From Henckelia pumila (Eukaryota; Streptophyta; Magnoliopsida; Lamiales; Gesneriaceae), in contig NC_133121.1 in NCBI RefSeq assembly GCF_033568475.1, forward strand, positions 3,038,001-3,102,000: 64,000 nucleotides of DNA. The letters run 5' to 3'. The position numbers were made by a program, and so were the translations under genes. Below are positions 11,637-24,566 of the stretch, one piece after another. Below the pieces are notes generated by a model, which did not search any database, was not told the DNA's origin, and worked only from the letters and a program-made list of their open reading frames with translations. Positions within the stretch are counted from its first letter, which is position 1. Every line of letters begins with the position of its first letter.

Positions 11637-14600
11637 TTATTTCTTATGTACGGTCAGAGAGTTGGCAAAGCTCACAGTAAGGTAAGGAAATTCATCTGCC
11701 TCAAGCATGTGTACAATCTGTCCCATCTTTGGGCGCTTGTTGGCGTCCAAATCTACACAACGAAGGCAAACGAGTAGCATTCTCTTCAAAACTCTTGGGG
11801 GAGGATGAACATCAATAGAGGGGTCAACCAACTCTTCACCACGACGACTTGTTATCATTCCTTTTACCCAATCAATCAAATTCACCTGACATTGGGAAAG
11901 GGAGATCAAATTAAAATTAAACATCAAAATATTTTGGAGATATGTAAGACATCGTATAAGGTGATCCTTCCGGTCCGATTTCAGAGAACACATTCTCAAC
12001 CTCTCCAGGTGGTCTCGAATAATCTACGGGGATCCTTCCAGTGATCATTTCCATGAGTAGAACTCCATAACTGTATACATCATTTCCTTCATTAAGCATG
12101 CCAGTACTTGCATACTCGGGTGAGACATATCTAGTAAATAAGCAAACCAAACTTGTCAGAAATGGTAATAGTATTTTCAACTAGTTACTTGAAGTAAAAT
12201 CATTTAACAAAGGTCAGAAAGAATATACCCAAATGTTCCCATCACTCTAGTAGTAACATAGCTTTTCTCAGATCCCAATAGTTTTGCAAGCCCAAAATCC
12301 GATATTTTCGGATTCCATTTCCTATCTAAAAGAATATTACTGGATTTCACATCTCGATGAACAACTTTGGGTTCTAATCCTTCATGCAAGTACGCCAGCC
12401 TGGAAAAAATGCACAAGTACTGACATGGATAGAAGTAGAGAATAAGGACACGTGGATATTCACAAATGAAACTTCATCTTGGATCTTGAGAAGGTATTTG
12501 GTGTGGTTTTGAAGCTGCCTCGGTGGATTTAAATTTAATGAAAGTACTTAAAATGTAGATTCAGATAGCCTTAATTTTAGGAGAATTTAAAATTTTAGAA
12601 TGGCTAAGACACAAGCTTAAAATGATGGTGAAAAGAATTTAAAATCCAAAGAATCCACAGTCATCCAGACACGACCTACTGATTTAAATGAAGAATTTGA
12701 AATATTATGATTTCAAATTAATCAATCCAAGCACAACCTTGAGAAAGTCTTTCACTACCATAATTACTTACAAAATAATTCAAGACATCGTGATATTAAC
12801 AATGAAACATAACAAAAACTGAGCGGAAACATCAAGCAATCAACAATAAAAGCAAAACGTTGCATTGTAGATCATTTGTTCAATGTTAGTTTTGGTATCA
12901 ACTTCATGAATACAAAAGAAGCCAAACATTTGGGACTAAATTTCACAAAAAAGAATGACATGCTGAAAAACCAGTCGATACACATCGAACAATACTAAGC
13001 CTCACCCTCTGGCTGTTCCAACGGCAATTTTCATCCTGATCTCCCATGTTAAAGGGCTAACTGGCCCCACTTCACCATGTAACCATTGCTCTAAATTGCC
13101 ATTATCAATGTACTCATAGACAAGCAACCTGAATCCGAATAAAAAGGTCCAGTTACAGTTCAAGATCATATCTATAATAAAGCAAAATTCATTGTGGTAC
13201 CTCTGTGCGCCTTCTGCACAATAACCTATCAAACCTACAAGGTTTTTGTGTCTTACTTTGCCTATTGCTTCAACTTCCACCTTAAACTCCTTCTTTGCTT
13301 GACCCCTATTCACAAGAATAATATATGGCATTAGCATTGATTCATACCCTGCAAGCTACAGATAGCTGCACCCGCTTGAACATATTGTTTGCTTGTATTA
13401 CTTGATAATGCATAAGTTTGTGCACAAAATTGATGCACTTTCTGTGAAGGCATATATTCATGCAGATGTCGGAATTTTGCTGCACATCAAGATTGTGATC
13501 AAGCTCAATCAAGTTTTCACATAGTCATTAAGCCGGCCTCAATGGGAAAAGAAAATGGAGCACCTAACAACGCATCTTCACAGACCAAGAACTACGAGAT
13601 CACCCCTTTCATTCTGTCTTTTGTTGAAATAATGGACGGAAGTTATTTTGTGCGCCAATACACAAGATTCTCATTTAGGAGCACATTGAGTAATCCCTAG
13701 AGAAACTACCATGTGGTTAATTTTCGGCCCATAGAATAATTGTCCTCCATAAGGAACTTATGTCAAAACTATACTAAGACAAGGATGGCGTTCACCTTGG
13801 AAGACAAACTGAAAGCTACTGCTTCAAAATACTCCATATATGTACAAGAACTATATCACATCCATTTTGAATTAGTTATCATGTATGTTTACCAACTCAG
13901 AGATATACTAACCAATCCAATCAACACACTACTTTATTAGTGTAAAAACATCCTCGTTGTAACCAAAAACTATTGTGAGGCCTAAAAGTTGTGAAAATGT
14001 AACTAGCACTATAACTACCCTTTTCCAAGACCAGCCATAACAAACAAGTTATGGCTAAATGGTTCCATGAATAGAAATTTCACTTTTTGACGCATTCTAG
14101 TACAGCGGAATATCACTGTCATGAACTAACGTATAACAGATTATACAATACACAACCCAATAATTTTGCTTAATTAAGAAAACGAGGAGTCGGGAGTATA
14201 ATAAGTGAAGTAAGGCAAAGAGCATAAAAACGTCGAAATAAAGGCAAAAGGACAGTGCCAAGCAAGACTAGATAAAGTGACAGCTTGATAATGCAACAGC
14301 TATAATAAATAATCAGAAGTAAAAAGAGGGGGTATCAAGCTTGCGTTCCATAATAGAATATATCGCAAGAAGGGACAAAAGATGTAAAGAGGAAAAAAAA
14401 TCATCCCTTACTTTTTCTTTGTAATTTTAAAGGAAAGAGATCCAACTCAGTCACCTACCAACTACACAGTAAAATCAATACAATCCAGATGTCTGATGGG
14501 TTTGATCTTCTTTCAATTCAGCAAAAGCGTTACCACCAAATGGACATATAAAATCCCATTTCCAAAATATCAAAAAACTATATATCGTCGATTATGTCCA

Positions 14601-15490
14601 GTTCAAGTGTCACAAATACTCTGAATGGCTAAATAAAAAACGAGCTCCATTTCCAATGGCCCAACTTAATACCGGAGCACGCCTCGACTTCCAGTTTCTC
14701 AAGATGAAACATTTAACCATATTAATCTTTAATTTTATCCGTTCAAGTACGTAGTAACTTTTCTGCTGGAGTTTTATTCATAAATTAAAAAAAAATTGAA
14801 AAAGAAAATCGATGGAACCCAACAAGAATTCGGTTTTGCGTTTTCTTTTTTAATTCAAAGACCAGTAGAGCATGATAGCATAATTTTTATCCTTTTTTTC
14901 GTCTATACCCGAGCCAAGACTTACTTGTTGTTTAGAAGATTTTTTACGGCAACAACAAAACCATCAGGCAGGACACCTCGGTAAACAATACCATAGCCTC
15001 CTTCTCCGATCACATTCTCATCACAAAACTGATTCGTGGCGATTTGAAGCTCCCTTAAACTGTACGACCGTCCCCACCCGGAATTCCCCAAACCATCTGC
15101 AGAGGCCGACAGTGCCGCAGATGACTCGCTCTGTGTCAAAGTCGATTCATTGCTCTCGGAGCTCCTCTTCTTGTTCTCCGTATCAATCTCCACAATCCCC
15201 GCCGCATCACCTACTAGAACTATCGCTTTGCTATTCTCATCCCCTTCTCGGGTTGCTTGAACTTGATCGGACGCTTTAACTTCACTGATCTCCTGGCAAA
15301 CCAGCGGCAAAATCCCCGGGCTTCGTTTCACCCCAATGCGGCCTCGCTTCGACCTCCATTTCCGACTAAGAATCACGAAAATTACAGAAAAAACGGCGAG
15401 CACAACCGCGATTGTGGCGATTACGATAACGTACAGTTTTTGGCCGAAAATCGGAGTTTTGGAGTTGAGAATGCCGCCGGAAACTGCCAT
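11637..15490 (-). CDS. receptor-like Ser/Thr protein kinase, At1g01540 / TMK-less RLCK-type with TM
   Basis: A plasma-membrane kinase with a very short extracellular part, of the family containing At1g01540 and At5g18500. Six minus-strand exons: 15490-14925, 13305-13201, 13128-13006, 12399-12229, 12130-12001 and 11885-11637, giving 447 residues with consistent phase and GT-AG borders. A transmembrane segment ([20 protein letters not shown]) lies at about residues 19-42. A Ser/Glu-rich juxtamembrane region follows, then the kinase: glycine loop [15 protein letters not shown] lysine, [12 protein letters not shown] catalytic loop, [13 protein letters not shown] in place of APE, then [16 protein letters not shown]. 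All catalytic residues are present, so it should be active. The family usually runs 20-60 residues beyond HMLEA. Here the frame ends [19 protein letters not shown], so the tail is short or a last exon is missed. Intron 1 is about 1.6 kb. Confidence 0.93.
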
Positions 15491-16311
15491 TTTCCGGCGA
15501 GATCGTACTCTCGAAGCTCTGACTAGGGAAAATTGCAGTGGAGACTGAAAAAGTAATGATGCATTTTGGCAGCTATGGAGTGGACATGCAACGGTTAGTA
15601 AAGTGGAAGATTTATTTATAATACTTGTAAAATTTTGGCAAACAAAATTTAATAATTTTTTTTAAAAAAATAATTTGTAATATCCCAGATTTAATGGTAA
15701 TTTAATTGATAATTTTAATTTTAAAACATAGAAATTTAAAAATAAAATTTTCATGACGAAAATAAGTTAAACTCGACTTGAACTTGATCAAAATTGAGCT
15801 GTGAGCACTTTTTGAACAACTCGATTTGTCATACTTAACAATGAATGGAAATATTTTTATATTTTTATTTCAAATATCCCAAATTCCCAATCCATGCAAA
15901 ATGAAAAATAATATTACATGTACATTGAGAATTACACGTTGGATTATACACTGCACTAGCAAAATTATAAAATTATCTCTCAATTATATTTGAAAAAACT
16001 CTTTAGAAAAATACATTTAGATAGTTACGTAATTTCAAATGCAGTGTATAATTCAATGTGTAACTCTGTATGTACGTGTAGGGTTATATATATCTATAAT
16101 ATATTATTAAACTTGAGATATTTTAGTGTTATGATCCAGCATCGCAGTGTCAAAATTAATCATAAATTAATCTAATACTCATTTGATAACTCTTTAATTA
16201 CGAAAATATTATATTCTTTTGGTGAATATTTATATACGGAAAATATAATTTTGTATTTCATTTTTTGTTTATTTTTATTAAAAAATGTTCTATACAAACA
16301 CGCAATGCATA
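15491..16311. other. kinase 5' flank and AT-rich intergenic DNA
   Basis: The first ~60 nt are probably the kinase 5' UTR. The rest is strongly AT-rich without a gene. Confidence 0.4.
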
Positions 16312-16324
16312 TCTCTTATAAATA

Positions 16325-16368
<44 letters not shown>

Positions 16369-16550
16369 TTTAAAACATTAGAAAAACTGTTTTTTTGGTG
16401 TGGCATGAACACATCAAAAAAAAAATTCTATTTTGCCTTTTTCTGATATAAATTTATACAGAACTTTCACACTAAAAAAAGCTCAATCACCTTTAAAAAA
16501 ATTATGTATATATATATTATGTTGCACATGCAAGACGCGTGCGTCACTAG
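16312..16550 (+). mobile_element. small non-autonomous Helitron
   Basis: The 5' end is TCTCTTATAAATACTAATAT directly after a host A (16311). The 3' end is a perfect short hairpin GACGC-GT-GCGTC at 16534-16545 followed by ACTAG, with a host T at 16551. These are the hallmarks of plant Helitrons: 5' TC, 3' hairpin plus CTRR, insertion between A and T, no target duplication. A (TA)n microsatellite (16328-16366) lies just inside the 5' end. At 239 nt it has no coding capacity. Confidence 0.6.
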
Positions 16551-16810
16551 TATATATTTAAATTAATGTCTAGATATAGTCATTTAAAACCCATGTTTTC
16601 AAACATATTACGGTTGTTTCGCTAAATTTTGCAAATTCATTTTATTTTAATATGATATATATTAATTACATGTAATTTTAAAGATAATTACTACTGGTAT
16701 TATTGCAAATTCCTTTTTCAAACAATTCCACGTATTATCAACTTCTTTAAAATAAAAAAAAATATTTCTATCAAACACAATCTCACATTGATTTGAATAT
16801 CTTGCGAACG

Positions 16811-17067
16811 TCCACATGAGTATAGACGAGTTGGTTAGGCACGACTCACGAGATAACGTGGGAAGAAATTTCCTAGTGTTACATATTCGGTCGTCGTGTG
16901 GAGCATATTTTTTGGTGAAATATTGTGGGGTATGCTTTGGGGGTTGATTCTGTTGCTCCCTCCTTCGGGTCTCTATCGCTCGTGCACATCCGTCGATTTA
17001 AACTTGCATGAGTCAATAGACCTCTAACTCACGTAGGATGAATTCTACTTGGGGATCAACCTTTTTA
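16811..17067 (+). mobile_element. SINE with intact 16-bp target site duplication
   Basis: The segment is bounded by identical 16-bp direct repeats GAATATCTTGCGAACG at 16795-16810 and 17068-17083. Near the 5' end TAGACGAGTTGGTTAGGC (from 16823) matches a tRNA-type box A. About 25 nt further, GTGGGAAGAAATTTCC looks like a decayed box B (GTGGGTTCGAATCTCC type). The 3' end is CAACCTTTTTA. A length of 257 nt and a long perfect TSD are typical of plant SINEs. It has no coding capacity and depends on a LINE for movement. Confidence 0.6.
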
Positions 17068-17083
17068 GAATATCTTGCGAACG

Positions 17084-17390
17084 GCTCGATTTGATTCCAC
17101 TTTTCAGCGAGACATTTGTCCACGAATAGAAAAACTAGTGTTGGTTAATGGATAGATATGTTGTTTTTGATTGATAATGAACAAAGTAACAGAGTACGAA
17201 ATGCAGGTGCCGTGGCAAGTAAATCCGAATCGCTAAAGAGATTTTTCTAGTGTATTTAATGCAATTTGTATTTTGTATCATATAATATACAACTATGTTA
17301 CAACCTGTGGCCTAAAAATAAATTTTGGGGCCACCACACATTTTTCCTGTCTGATTTGTGAGGTTTGATTGAATCATTTTGGGTCCCTTC
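17084..17390. other. intergenic DNA, nothing recognised
   Basis: AT-rich DNA between the SINE and the hAT-like element. No coding or repeat signal seen. Confidence 0.4.
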
Positions 17391-17828
17391 TAAGGGTGCA
17401 AACGAACCGAACTTGTTCGTGAGTTTTACGAGCTCGCTCGATAAATATTTGATTCGTATTCGAGCTTATCGAACTCGAGCCGAATTCGAACATGTTCGAA
17501 CTTTTTTTCGAGCCGAGCTCGAGCCGAAATTACTCTGTTCGATAGTTCGCGAATAGTTCGCGAGCTTTAATATTTAATTAATATAATATAATTATATAAT
17601 AATATATATACATTTCGAGCTTTCGAACCATAATATCCGAATAGTTCACGAATAGGTTCGAATATTTCGAACCGAACTCGAACTTCATTTCGAGCCGAAA
17701 TCGAGCCAAAATATTTGAAATTATCGAACTTCGAATCGAGCTCGAACTCGAATATACTCTTATCGAGCTGAATTTGAACCTTAAAATTTTACCATTATTC
17801 GGCTCAATTCGGTTCGTTTGCACCCCTC
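17391..17828. mobile_element. hAT-like non-autonomous element (GGGTGCAAACGAACCGAA termini)
   Basis: The left end reads GGGTGCAAACGAACCGAA and the right end is its inverted copy, TTCGGTTCGTTTGCACCC. The interior is made of many short self-complementary units (CGAGCTCG, TTCGAA, CGAACTCGAG) around an AT core near 17566-17615, so the whole element can fold back. It belongs to the same family as 56301-56640. A clean 8-bp target duplication is not visible here. The short reading frames inside reflect only the Arg/Ser/Glu codons of these repeats. Confidence 0.55.
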
Positions 17829-18261
17829 ACTCCCTCCTCTTTGTTACGCACATAAATCATTTCATGTATTTATATATAAGTTTAAAATATCCGAAATTCA
17901 TCTATCAATTTTTTTAGTCGATATTAAATGTGCTTCTTATAATCAATGTTTTTTTTTCTCGAATTGATAGTTCAAAATTATCAAAAACCAAAAGAAAGAT
18001 AACAATGTAAACTGTAAAGGTTTATTGACCCAAGGACTCATCGGACATTACAACATAAGCGAGAGGAAAAATCAGTATTCTTCAGACCTTGTATCGAACT
18101 GTGAGTGACTCAAGTTGTTACATCACACCTTCGAACCAAGTTTCTAGCGAATTAAAGAAGATTCAACAAAGTGAACAAAGAATTCGTTTCATTAAATCAT
18201 GATCGATGAACTTGCAATATGAGAGGAAATAGAAAAAACTGTAATTTTAGTCATGTTTGTT
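17829..18261. other. intergenic DNA, nothing recognised
   Basis: AT-rich, with no gene or repeat I can name. Confidence 0.4.
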
Positions 18262-18508
18262 TGTAAATTTGCGATTCGATTTTATATATTTTCATATTTC
18301 AATTTTAGTCCTACATGTTTTGATATTTGACAATTTTATTCTTTTTTCTTCGAAAATGTTTACGTGTCACTATACACATCAGTTCCGCATCATCACTACT
18401 TTGATCGCCACATCAGAAAAAAAAACTAAAATTGTCAAAAAAAAAACAAAGATAACGAACTAAAATTAAAATCTGAAGATATAGAGGATCAAAATCGCAA
18501 ATTGATAA
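18262..18508. repeat. foldback (long inverted repeat) element
   Basis: The left arm, about 18262-18312, runs from TTTGCGATTCGATTTTATAT to TTTCAATTTTAGTCC. It is matched in inverted orientation by about 18457-18508 (CTAAAATTAAAATC through GATCAAAATCGCAAATTG). A second inner pair, GACAATTTTA and TAAAATTGTC, also matches. Arms of ~50 bp around a ~145-nt centre fit a MITE or foldback element. No target duplication was settled. Confidence 0.45.
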
Positions 18509-19440
18509 ATTTTTGGACAAAAAAATAATTTTTTCCAAAAAATATTATTGGGGGACCTTGAAAATAATTCAAAATCTTACACCAGACAAGTTTATTTCCT
18601 GCGGGTCAAGCTCGCCCTCACGCCGAGTGAAAAGCAGAACACCTCAAGTATGTGAAAATTTGTAGGCGGACGCTGTTGGCCAAATTATTTCAATAGAATT
18701 GAATTTATATGTTAGCTTGATGTCATAATAGTTGACATAGAGATCATAATATAATGTTTGGACTATAAAATGATTTAAAATATTTGCATTGTATTGTTAT
18801 TATTCCATGTGTTTTAATTATTTAGGTTCTTTTATAAAATATAGATTAAGAAAAATCATTGAAAAAATAAATTTTTATACAAACTTCATAGTTTATTTTT
18901 ATTTAATTCATTCAAAAAATGATCCGAATTTTTCAAGATTTAATTAATAAAACTATGTTGATAAAATAGTAGAAAACTAATGTTAAATATGATACGAGTC
19001 TATATATACAAACAAAAAAATGTTACATGTGTAATCAACATGAATGGGGAAGTATTAAGCTTAGTTTTCTATAAACCAGCACATACATAATCCATCTATT
19101 GATATCAAAACATACGTCACATCCTCGATCACATAGATTACAAGTCAGTGTAATTACTGTGAAAGGATTGTTAAAAGTGATAATTCAATTAAAAAAACGA
19201 TTAAAATATTGCATTTAAACTGTTGTATATTTTAAAAGATTCAAAGTACATCATCACCATAATTTATTTAAAGTAGTGTTTGAGATACAAAATCAATTAA
19301 TTATGTTTAAGACTAGTTGGTTCGGGCTTGATCTGTTTCTTTTTCTTCAAGTGCAAATACATGAAAGTTGAAACATGCATAGACCAAATTTGTGGACGAC
19401 TTATTTATCACACTCTCTTTTCGTCCGAAACATAAATGTC
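18509..19440. other. intergenic DNA, nothing recognised
   Basis: AT-rich. It ends at the TSD of the copia element (ACATT, 19441-19445). Confidence 0.4.
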
Positions 19441-19445
19441 ACATT

Positions 19446-19727
19446 TGTTGTGAAAAAGTAAAAATTTACGGTAAAAAATAAAAACTCAAAAACTCAAAAT
19501 TTATCAAATTCTACACTTTATAAAATTTTTCTCTCTTCACAATTGTGTTTTTCTACACAAATGGAGAGACCTATTTATAGATCTCAATTGGAGATTAGTC
19601 AAAAATTAATACATCATTAATTACATCATCACACACTAATTTTCAATATTTTACAACTCAATTTTCAACTTTCAACCTTCAACATTCAACAATAAATAAT
19701 AATATATATTTATATATATTTTCAACA
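19446..19727 (-). repeat. copia 3' LTR
   Basis: On the minus strand it begins TGTTGAAAATA and ends TCACAACA. It is nearly identical to 25535-25816. Confidence 0.95.
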
Positions 19728-19736
19728 CTCCCCCTT
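19728..19736 (-). other. polypurine tract of the copia element
   Basis: The minus strand reads AAGGGGGAG immediately upstream of the 3' LTR, the expected primer site for plus-strand DNA synthesis. Confidence 0.8.
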
Positions 19737-19892
19737 GTGATGATGATCATGATAGAACGACTATCTCCATTACGTGTTGTATAATGCCTCGTTAAAAACC
19801 TTACTAGGAAAAACTCATTGGGACAAAAACCATAGTAAGGAAAAAAGAGTGCAGCCACGTAAACTCCCCCTGATGTCAACATGAATGATTCT

Positions 19893-22800
19893 TCACATAT
19901 TTCGTAGATTGCGCATCCCAATATTATAAATGTGTTTTCTGAATATCGCCGTGGGAAGTGCCTTTGTGAAGAGATCGGATGAGTTCTCACTTGATTGAAT
20001 GTAACAGATATCAATATCTTTATTCTTCTCCAGCTCTTGAGTGTATGCAAAGAATTTAGGAGGAATATGTTTAGTTCTGTCACTTTTGATGTATCCTTCT
20101 TTCATTTGGGCAACACATGCGGCATTATCTTCATACAGTGTGATTGGATTCTTGTCCACTGATAATCCGCAAGAAGTTTGGATATGCCGAGTCATTGATT
20201 TAAGCCAGACACATTCACGGCTTGCTTCATGTAGTGCAATAATCTCGGCATGATTTGATGAAGTTGTAACAAGTGTTTGTTTCTGTGATCGCCAAGAGAT
20301 TGCAGTGCCTCCACGAGTAAATGCATATCCGGTTTGGGAACGTGCCTTATGTGGATCAGATAAGTATCCAGCATCAGCATAACCAATTATTCTCTGATTT
20401 GTATCTTTTGGATACAAAAGTCCCAAATCCGTCGTTCCTCGTAAATAACGGAATATATGTTTAATTCCGTTCCAGTGCCTCTTCGTTGGACATGAACTGA
20501 ATCTTGCCAATAAATTTACTGCAAAAGATATGTCTGGTCTAGTGCAATTTGCAAGATACATAAGGGCACCAATGACACTTAGATATGGTACTTCAGGACC
20601 AAGAACAACTTCATCATCTTCACATAGACGAAATGGATCCTTTTCTATATTCAATGATCTGACAACCATTGGAGTACTTAAAGGATTTGATTGATCCATA
20701 TTGAAACGTTTAAGGACCTTCTCTGTATAATTAGACTGGTGAACAAAAATTCCACATTCTTTTTGTTCAATTTGTAAACCAAGACAATACTTGGTTTTTC
20801 CAAGGTCTTTCATTTCAAATTCTTCCTTCAAGTATAACATCACTTCTTGAATTTCTTTATTCGTTCCAATGATGTTTAAATCATCAACATATACAGCAAT
20901 AATCACGCATCCCGATGTTGTTTTCTTGATGAAAACACAAGGGCATATTGGATCATTTACATATCCCTTTTTCATCAAGTGTTCACTTAGCCGATTATAC
21001 CACATTCGGCCGGATTGCTTTAATCCATACAATGATCTTTGTAATTTCACAGAATAAAATTCTCTGGGTTCTGAACTTTGTGCTTCTAGCATCTTAAATC
21101 CTTCAGGGATTTTCATGTATATATCACTATCAAGTGATCCGTATAAATAAGCTGTAACAACATCCATTAGACGCATGTCCAAGTTTTCAGACACTGCTAA
21201 ACTGATCAAATACCGAAACGTAATTGCATCCATAACAGGAGAATATGTTTCTTCATAATCAATTCCAGGTCTTTGAGAAAAACCTTGTGCAACAAGTCGA
21301 GCTTTATATCTCACTATTTCATTTTTCTCATTTTTCTTTCGAATAAAAACCCATTTGTACCCAACAGGTTTAACACCTTTAGGTGTAAGGACTATAGGTC
21401 CAAAAACACTACGTTTATTTAGCTAATTTAATTCAACCTGGATGGCATCTTTCCATTTTGACCAATCCTTTCGAGTTTTGCATTCACCAAAAGATTTTGG
21501 TTCATTATCTTCATTTACGATGTCACATGCCACATTGTACGAAAATATCTCATCAATATCTTGTACATTCTTTCGGTTCCATATTTTTCCAGTATTAATA
21601 TAATTGATAGAGATTTCATGATTCTCGTCAGTTTGTGGTTCTGACAAAATATTTTCATCATCGTGTGTTTCTTCTGGAACACCATTTTCTATTTTCTGAT
21701 CATCATTTTTCTCTATGTATTTTCTTTTCCGAGGATTTTTATCCTTTGAACCGATTGGCCTTCCACGCTTCAGGCGTTTTATGACATCATGAATGTCTTC
21801 ATTTTGTTTCTTTGGAATTTCAACTCGAGCAGGGGCATTTACAGCAGGTATATATGATTTTGTTACCCCTTTTGTGTCTGCAAATGCATCTGGCATTTGA
21901 TTTGCTATTCTTTGCAAATGCACAATTTGCTGTACATCTTTATCACATTGTTTAGTTCTAGGATCCAAATGTAATAATGATGGTACATACCATGTGATTT
22001 CTTTTTCGATGTGTTTCTTTTCTCCCCCTAACATTGGGAAGTTATTTTCATCAAAATGACAATCAGCAAACCGTGCTGTAAACACATCGCCTGTCTGAGC
22101 CTCAAGATATCTAATGATTGATGGACTATCATAGCCGATATAAATACCATTCTTTCTTTGAGGTCCCATTTTTGTTCTTTGAGGTGGTGCAATAGGCACA
22201 TACACCATACATCCAAAAATTCTCAAATGAGAAATATCTGGTTCTTTGCCAAATACAAGCTGTAATGGGGAGTGTTTATGATATGCACTTGGCCTGATGC
22301 GAATCAATGCAGCAGCATGTAAAATTGCATGTCCCCATATAGAAATATGGAGTTTCGTTCTCATAATCATTGGTCTAGCAATCAACTGCAGACGTTTAAT
22401 CAATGATTCAGCTAATCCATTTTGTGTATGAACATGAGCTACAGGATGTTCAACAGTAATTCCCATCGACATACAATAGTCGTTAAAAGTCTGGGAAGTA
22501 AATTCTCCAGCATTATCAAGTCTTATTTTCTTGATCGTATATTCGGGAAATTGATTCCGCAATTTTATTATTTGAGCCATCAATTTTGCAAATGCCACAT
22601 TCCGAGTGGACAATAAACATACATGTGACCATCTGCTAGAGGCATCGATCAATACCATAAAGTATCGAAATGGTCCACATGGTGGATGAATTGGCCCACA
22701 AATATCACCTTGAATACGTTCAAGAAATATGGGTGATTCCTTTTGGATTTTAGCTGGTGATGGTCTTATAATAAGTTTCCCCACAGAACATGCCTTACAC

Positions 22801-23435
22801 TGAAACTTATTATTTTGAAAGATCTTCTGGTCTTTCAGTGGATGACCACTTGTATTTTCTATAATCCTTCGCATCATTATTGAACCAGAATGTCCCAATC
22901 GATCATGCCAATTTGTTAGTATTGAAGAATTTCCAATAACCATATTTGATTCGATTGGACTTATATGTGTATAATGCAATCCAGTAGGGAGCATTGATAA
23001 TTTCTCAACTACATATTTCTTTCCTGATTTATATGTAGTAAGACACATATATTTCTCATTTTCTTCGGTTATTGTTTCCGTATCATAATCATGAGAATAT
23101 ATATCATTAAAACTCAACAAATTTCTTTGTGATCGTGGTGAATATAAAGCACTATTTATCAAAAATTTTGTACCATTAGGTAACAAAAATTGTGCTTTGC
23201 CACATCCTTCAATCAAGTCTACAGGACCTGATATTGTATTCACCATTGTTTTTGTTGGTTTTAATTCCAAGAAATATTTTTCATTTCTGAGGATAGTGTG
23301 CGTTGTACCACTATCTGGTATGCAAACTTCCAGTGCATTATTTCCATCTTTGATCATAGCATTTTCCATAATGATCTTCAAAAACAATATGCAATAAAAT
23401 GAATTAAGAAAGATACATGCAAACAATACATGCAA
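19893..23435 (-). pseudogene. copia pol: protease, integrase, RT, RNase H (in-frame stop)
   Basis: The frame reads minus-strand from the 23.4-kb region to 19893. The protease motif DSGTTHTIL is near the start. The GAG-pre-integrase block is WHDRLGHSG, with CxxC at KACSVGK. The integrase core includes GDICGPIHPP, IRLDNAGEF and NGLAESLIKRL. RT has YKARLVAQGFSQRPGIDYEE, YLYGSLD and the catalytic YVDDLNIIG. RNase H has GYADAGYLSDPHKARSQTGY and ends near LFTKALP. One TAG at 21425-21423, between the linker and RT, splits the frame; no frameshift was seen. A Ser codon is usual there, so this looks like one nonsense change. The protein would not be made whole. The domain catalytic residues visible are otherwise intact. 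Confidence 0.9.
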
Positions 23436-23495
23436 AATATAATATGTTTTATAAAATAAAAATTACATTGTTACATTCTTTTCCCACCAGTATAT

Positions 23496-24536
23496 TTAAT
23501 CAATATCTTCGAAATCATTCAAAAAGTAGGCAGCATCTAAATTCATTGAACCACTTGCATGGTCAATGTTTTCAGTAAAATTGGTCTCTTTTTCTTTCCC
23601 CTTTATTGAATCTTTATAGAGCTTATACAGATGCTCAGGGGCTCGACAAGTTCTTGACCAATGTCCTGGAGTGCCACATTTATAACAAACACTCTCAGTT
23701 CTTTTTGGATGATTTTCATTTTCACCCGTAGTATCATGCTGCCTCTTTTGTGGGTGGTTCGTGACGTTCCTTTGAGATGAGTTATTGAAATAACTATCTC
23801 TTTTATTTTCAAATCCACGGCCTCGACCACGACCGCGATCATTTCTACGTCCACGTCCACGCCCACGTCCTCGTCCACGACCTCGACCAAAATCTTGTCT
23901 ATATCTTTGATTTTGGTTTTCATTTTTACTTACGACATTTGCTTCAGGAAATGCCGTTGAACCAGTAGGTCTGGACTGATGATTTCTCATGAGCAATTCA
24001 TTATTCTTTTCCGCCACGAGTAAACATGCGATGAGTTCTGAGTATCTTGAAAATCCACGCACTCTATATTGCTGTTATAGAGTTATATTTGATGCGTGGA
24101 ATGTGGAAAATGTCTTTTCAAGCATTTCCATCTCAGTAATATTATGCCCACAAAATTTCAGCTGTGAGACAATTCGATACATCGCAGAATTATAATCACT
24201 CACCTTTTTAAAATCTTGGAATCTTAAGGTATTCCATTCATCTCGTGCGGTCGGAAGTATAACTTCCCGTATATGCTCAAAACGTTCTTTTAACCCTTTC
24301 CACAAAATCATTGGGTCTTTTTCGGTCAAATATTCACATTTCAACCCCTCATCAAGATGTCTGCGTAAAAATATCATCGCTTTTGCTTTATCTTGTGAGG
24401 ATGATATGTTATTTTCTTTGATAGTTTCGTTAAGACCCAATGACTCGAGATGCATTTCTACATCGAGGGTCCATGGCATATAATTCTTTCCGGTTATATC
24501 AAGTGCAATGAATTCGAGTTTCGCCAAGTTCGACAT
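23496..24536 (-). pseudogene. copia gag with CCHC zinc knuckle (one in-frame stop)
   Basis: The start MSNLAKLEF is at 24536. The N-terminal half is of the UBN2/gag type (AKAMIFLRRHLDEGLK, DYNSAMYRIVSQLKFCG, MLEKTFSTFHASN). A TAA at 24077-24075 interrupts it where the family has Gln in a QQQYR-like run, which fits a CAA-to-TAA change. The same frame then continues through an Arg/Gly-rich basic stretch and the zinc knuckle CYKCGTPGHWSRTC (CX2CX4HX4C) to a TAA at 23496. Nucleic-acid binding should reside in the RG-rich and knuckle regions. Confidence 0.9.
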
Positions 24537-24566
24537 GGTGGTACTAGAAAATAACAATGCATTTTA

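Noticed and set aside
23369-23498. A splice rescue of the copia gag-pol gap like that in the gypsy elements
   Set aside because: The TAA ending gag lies before any usable donor, so an intron there would not join the frames.
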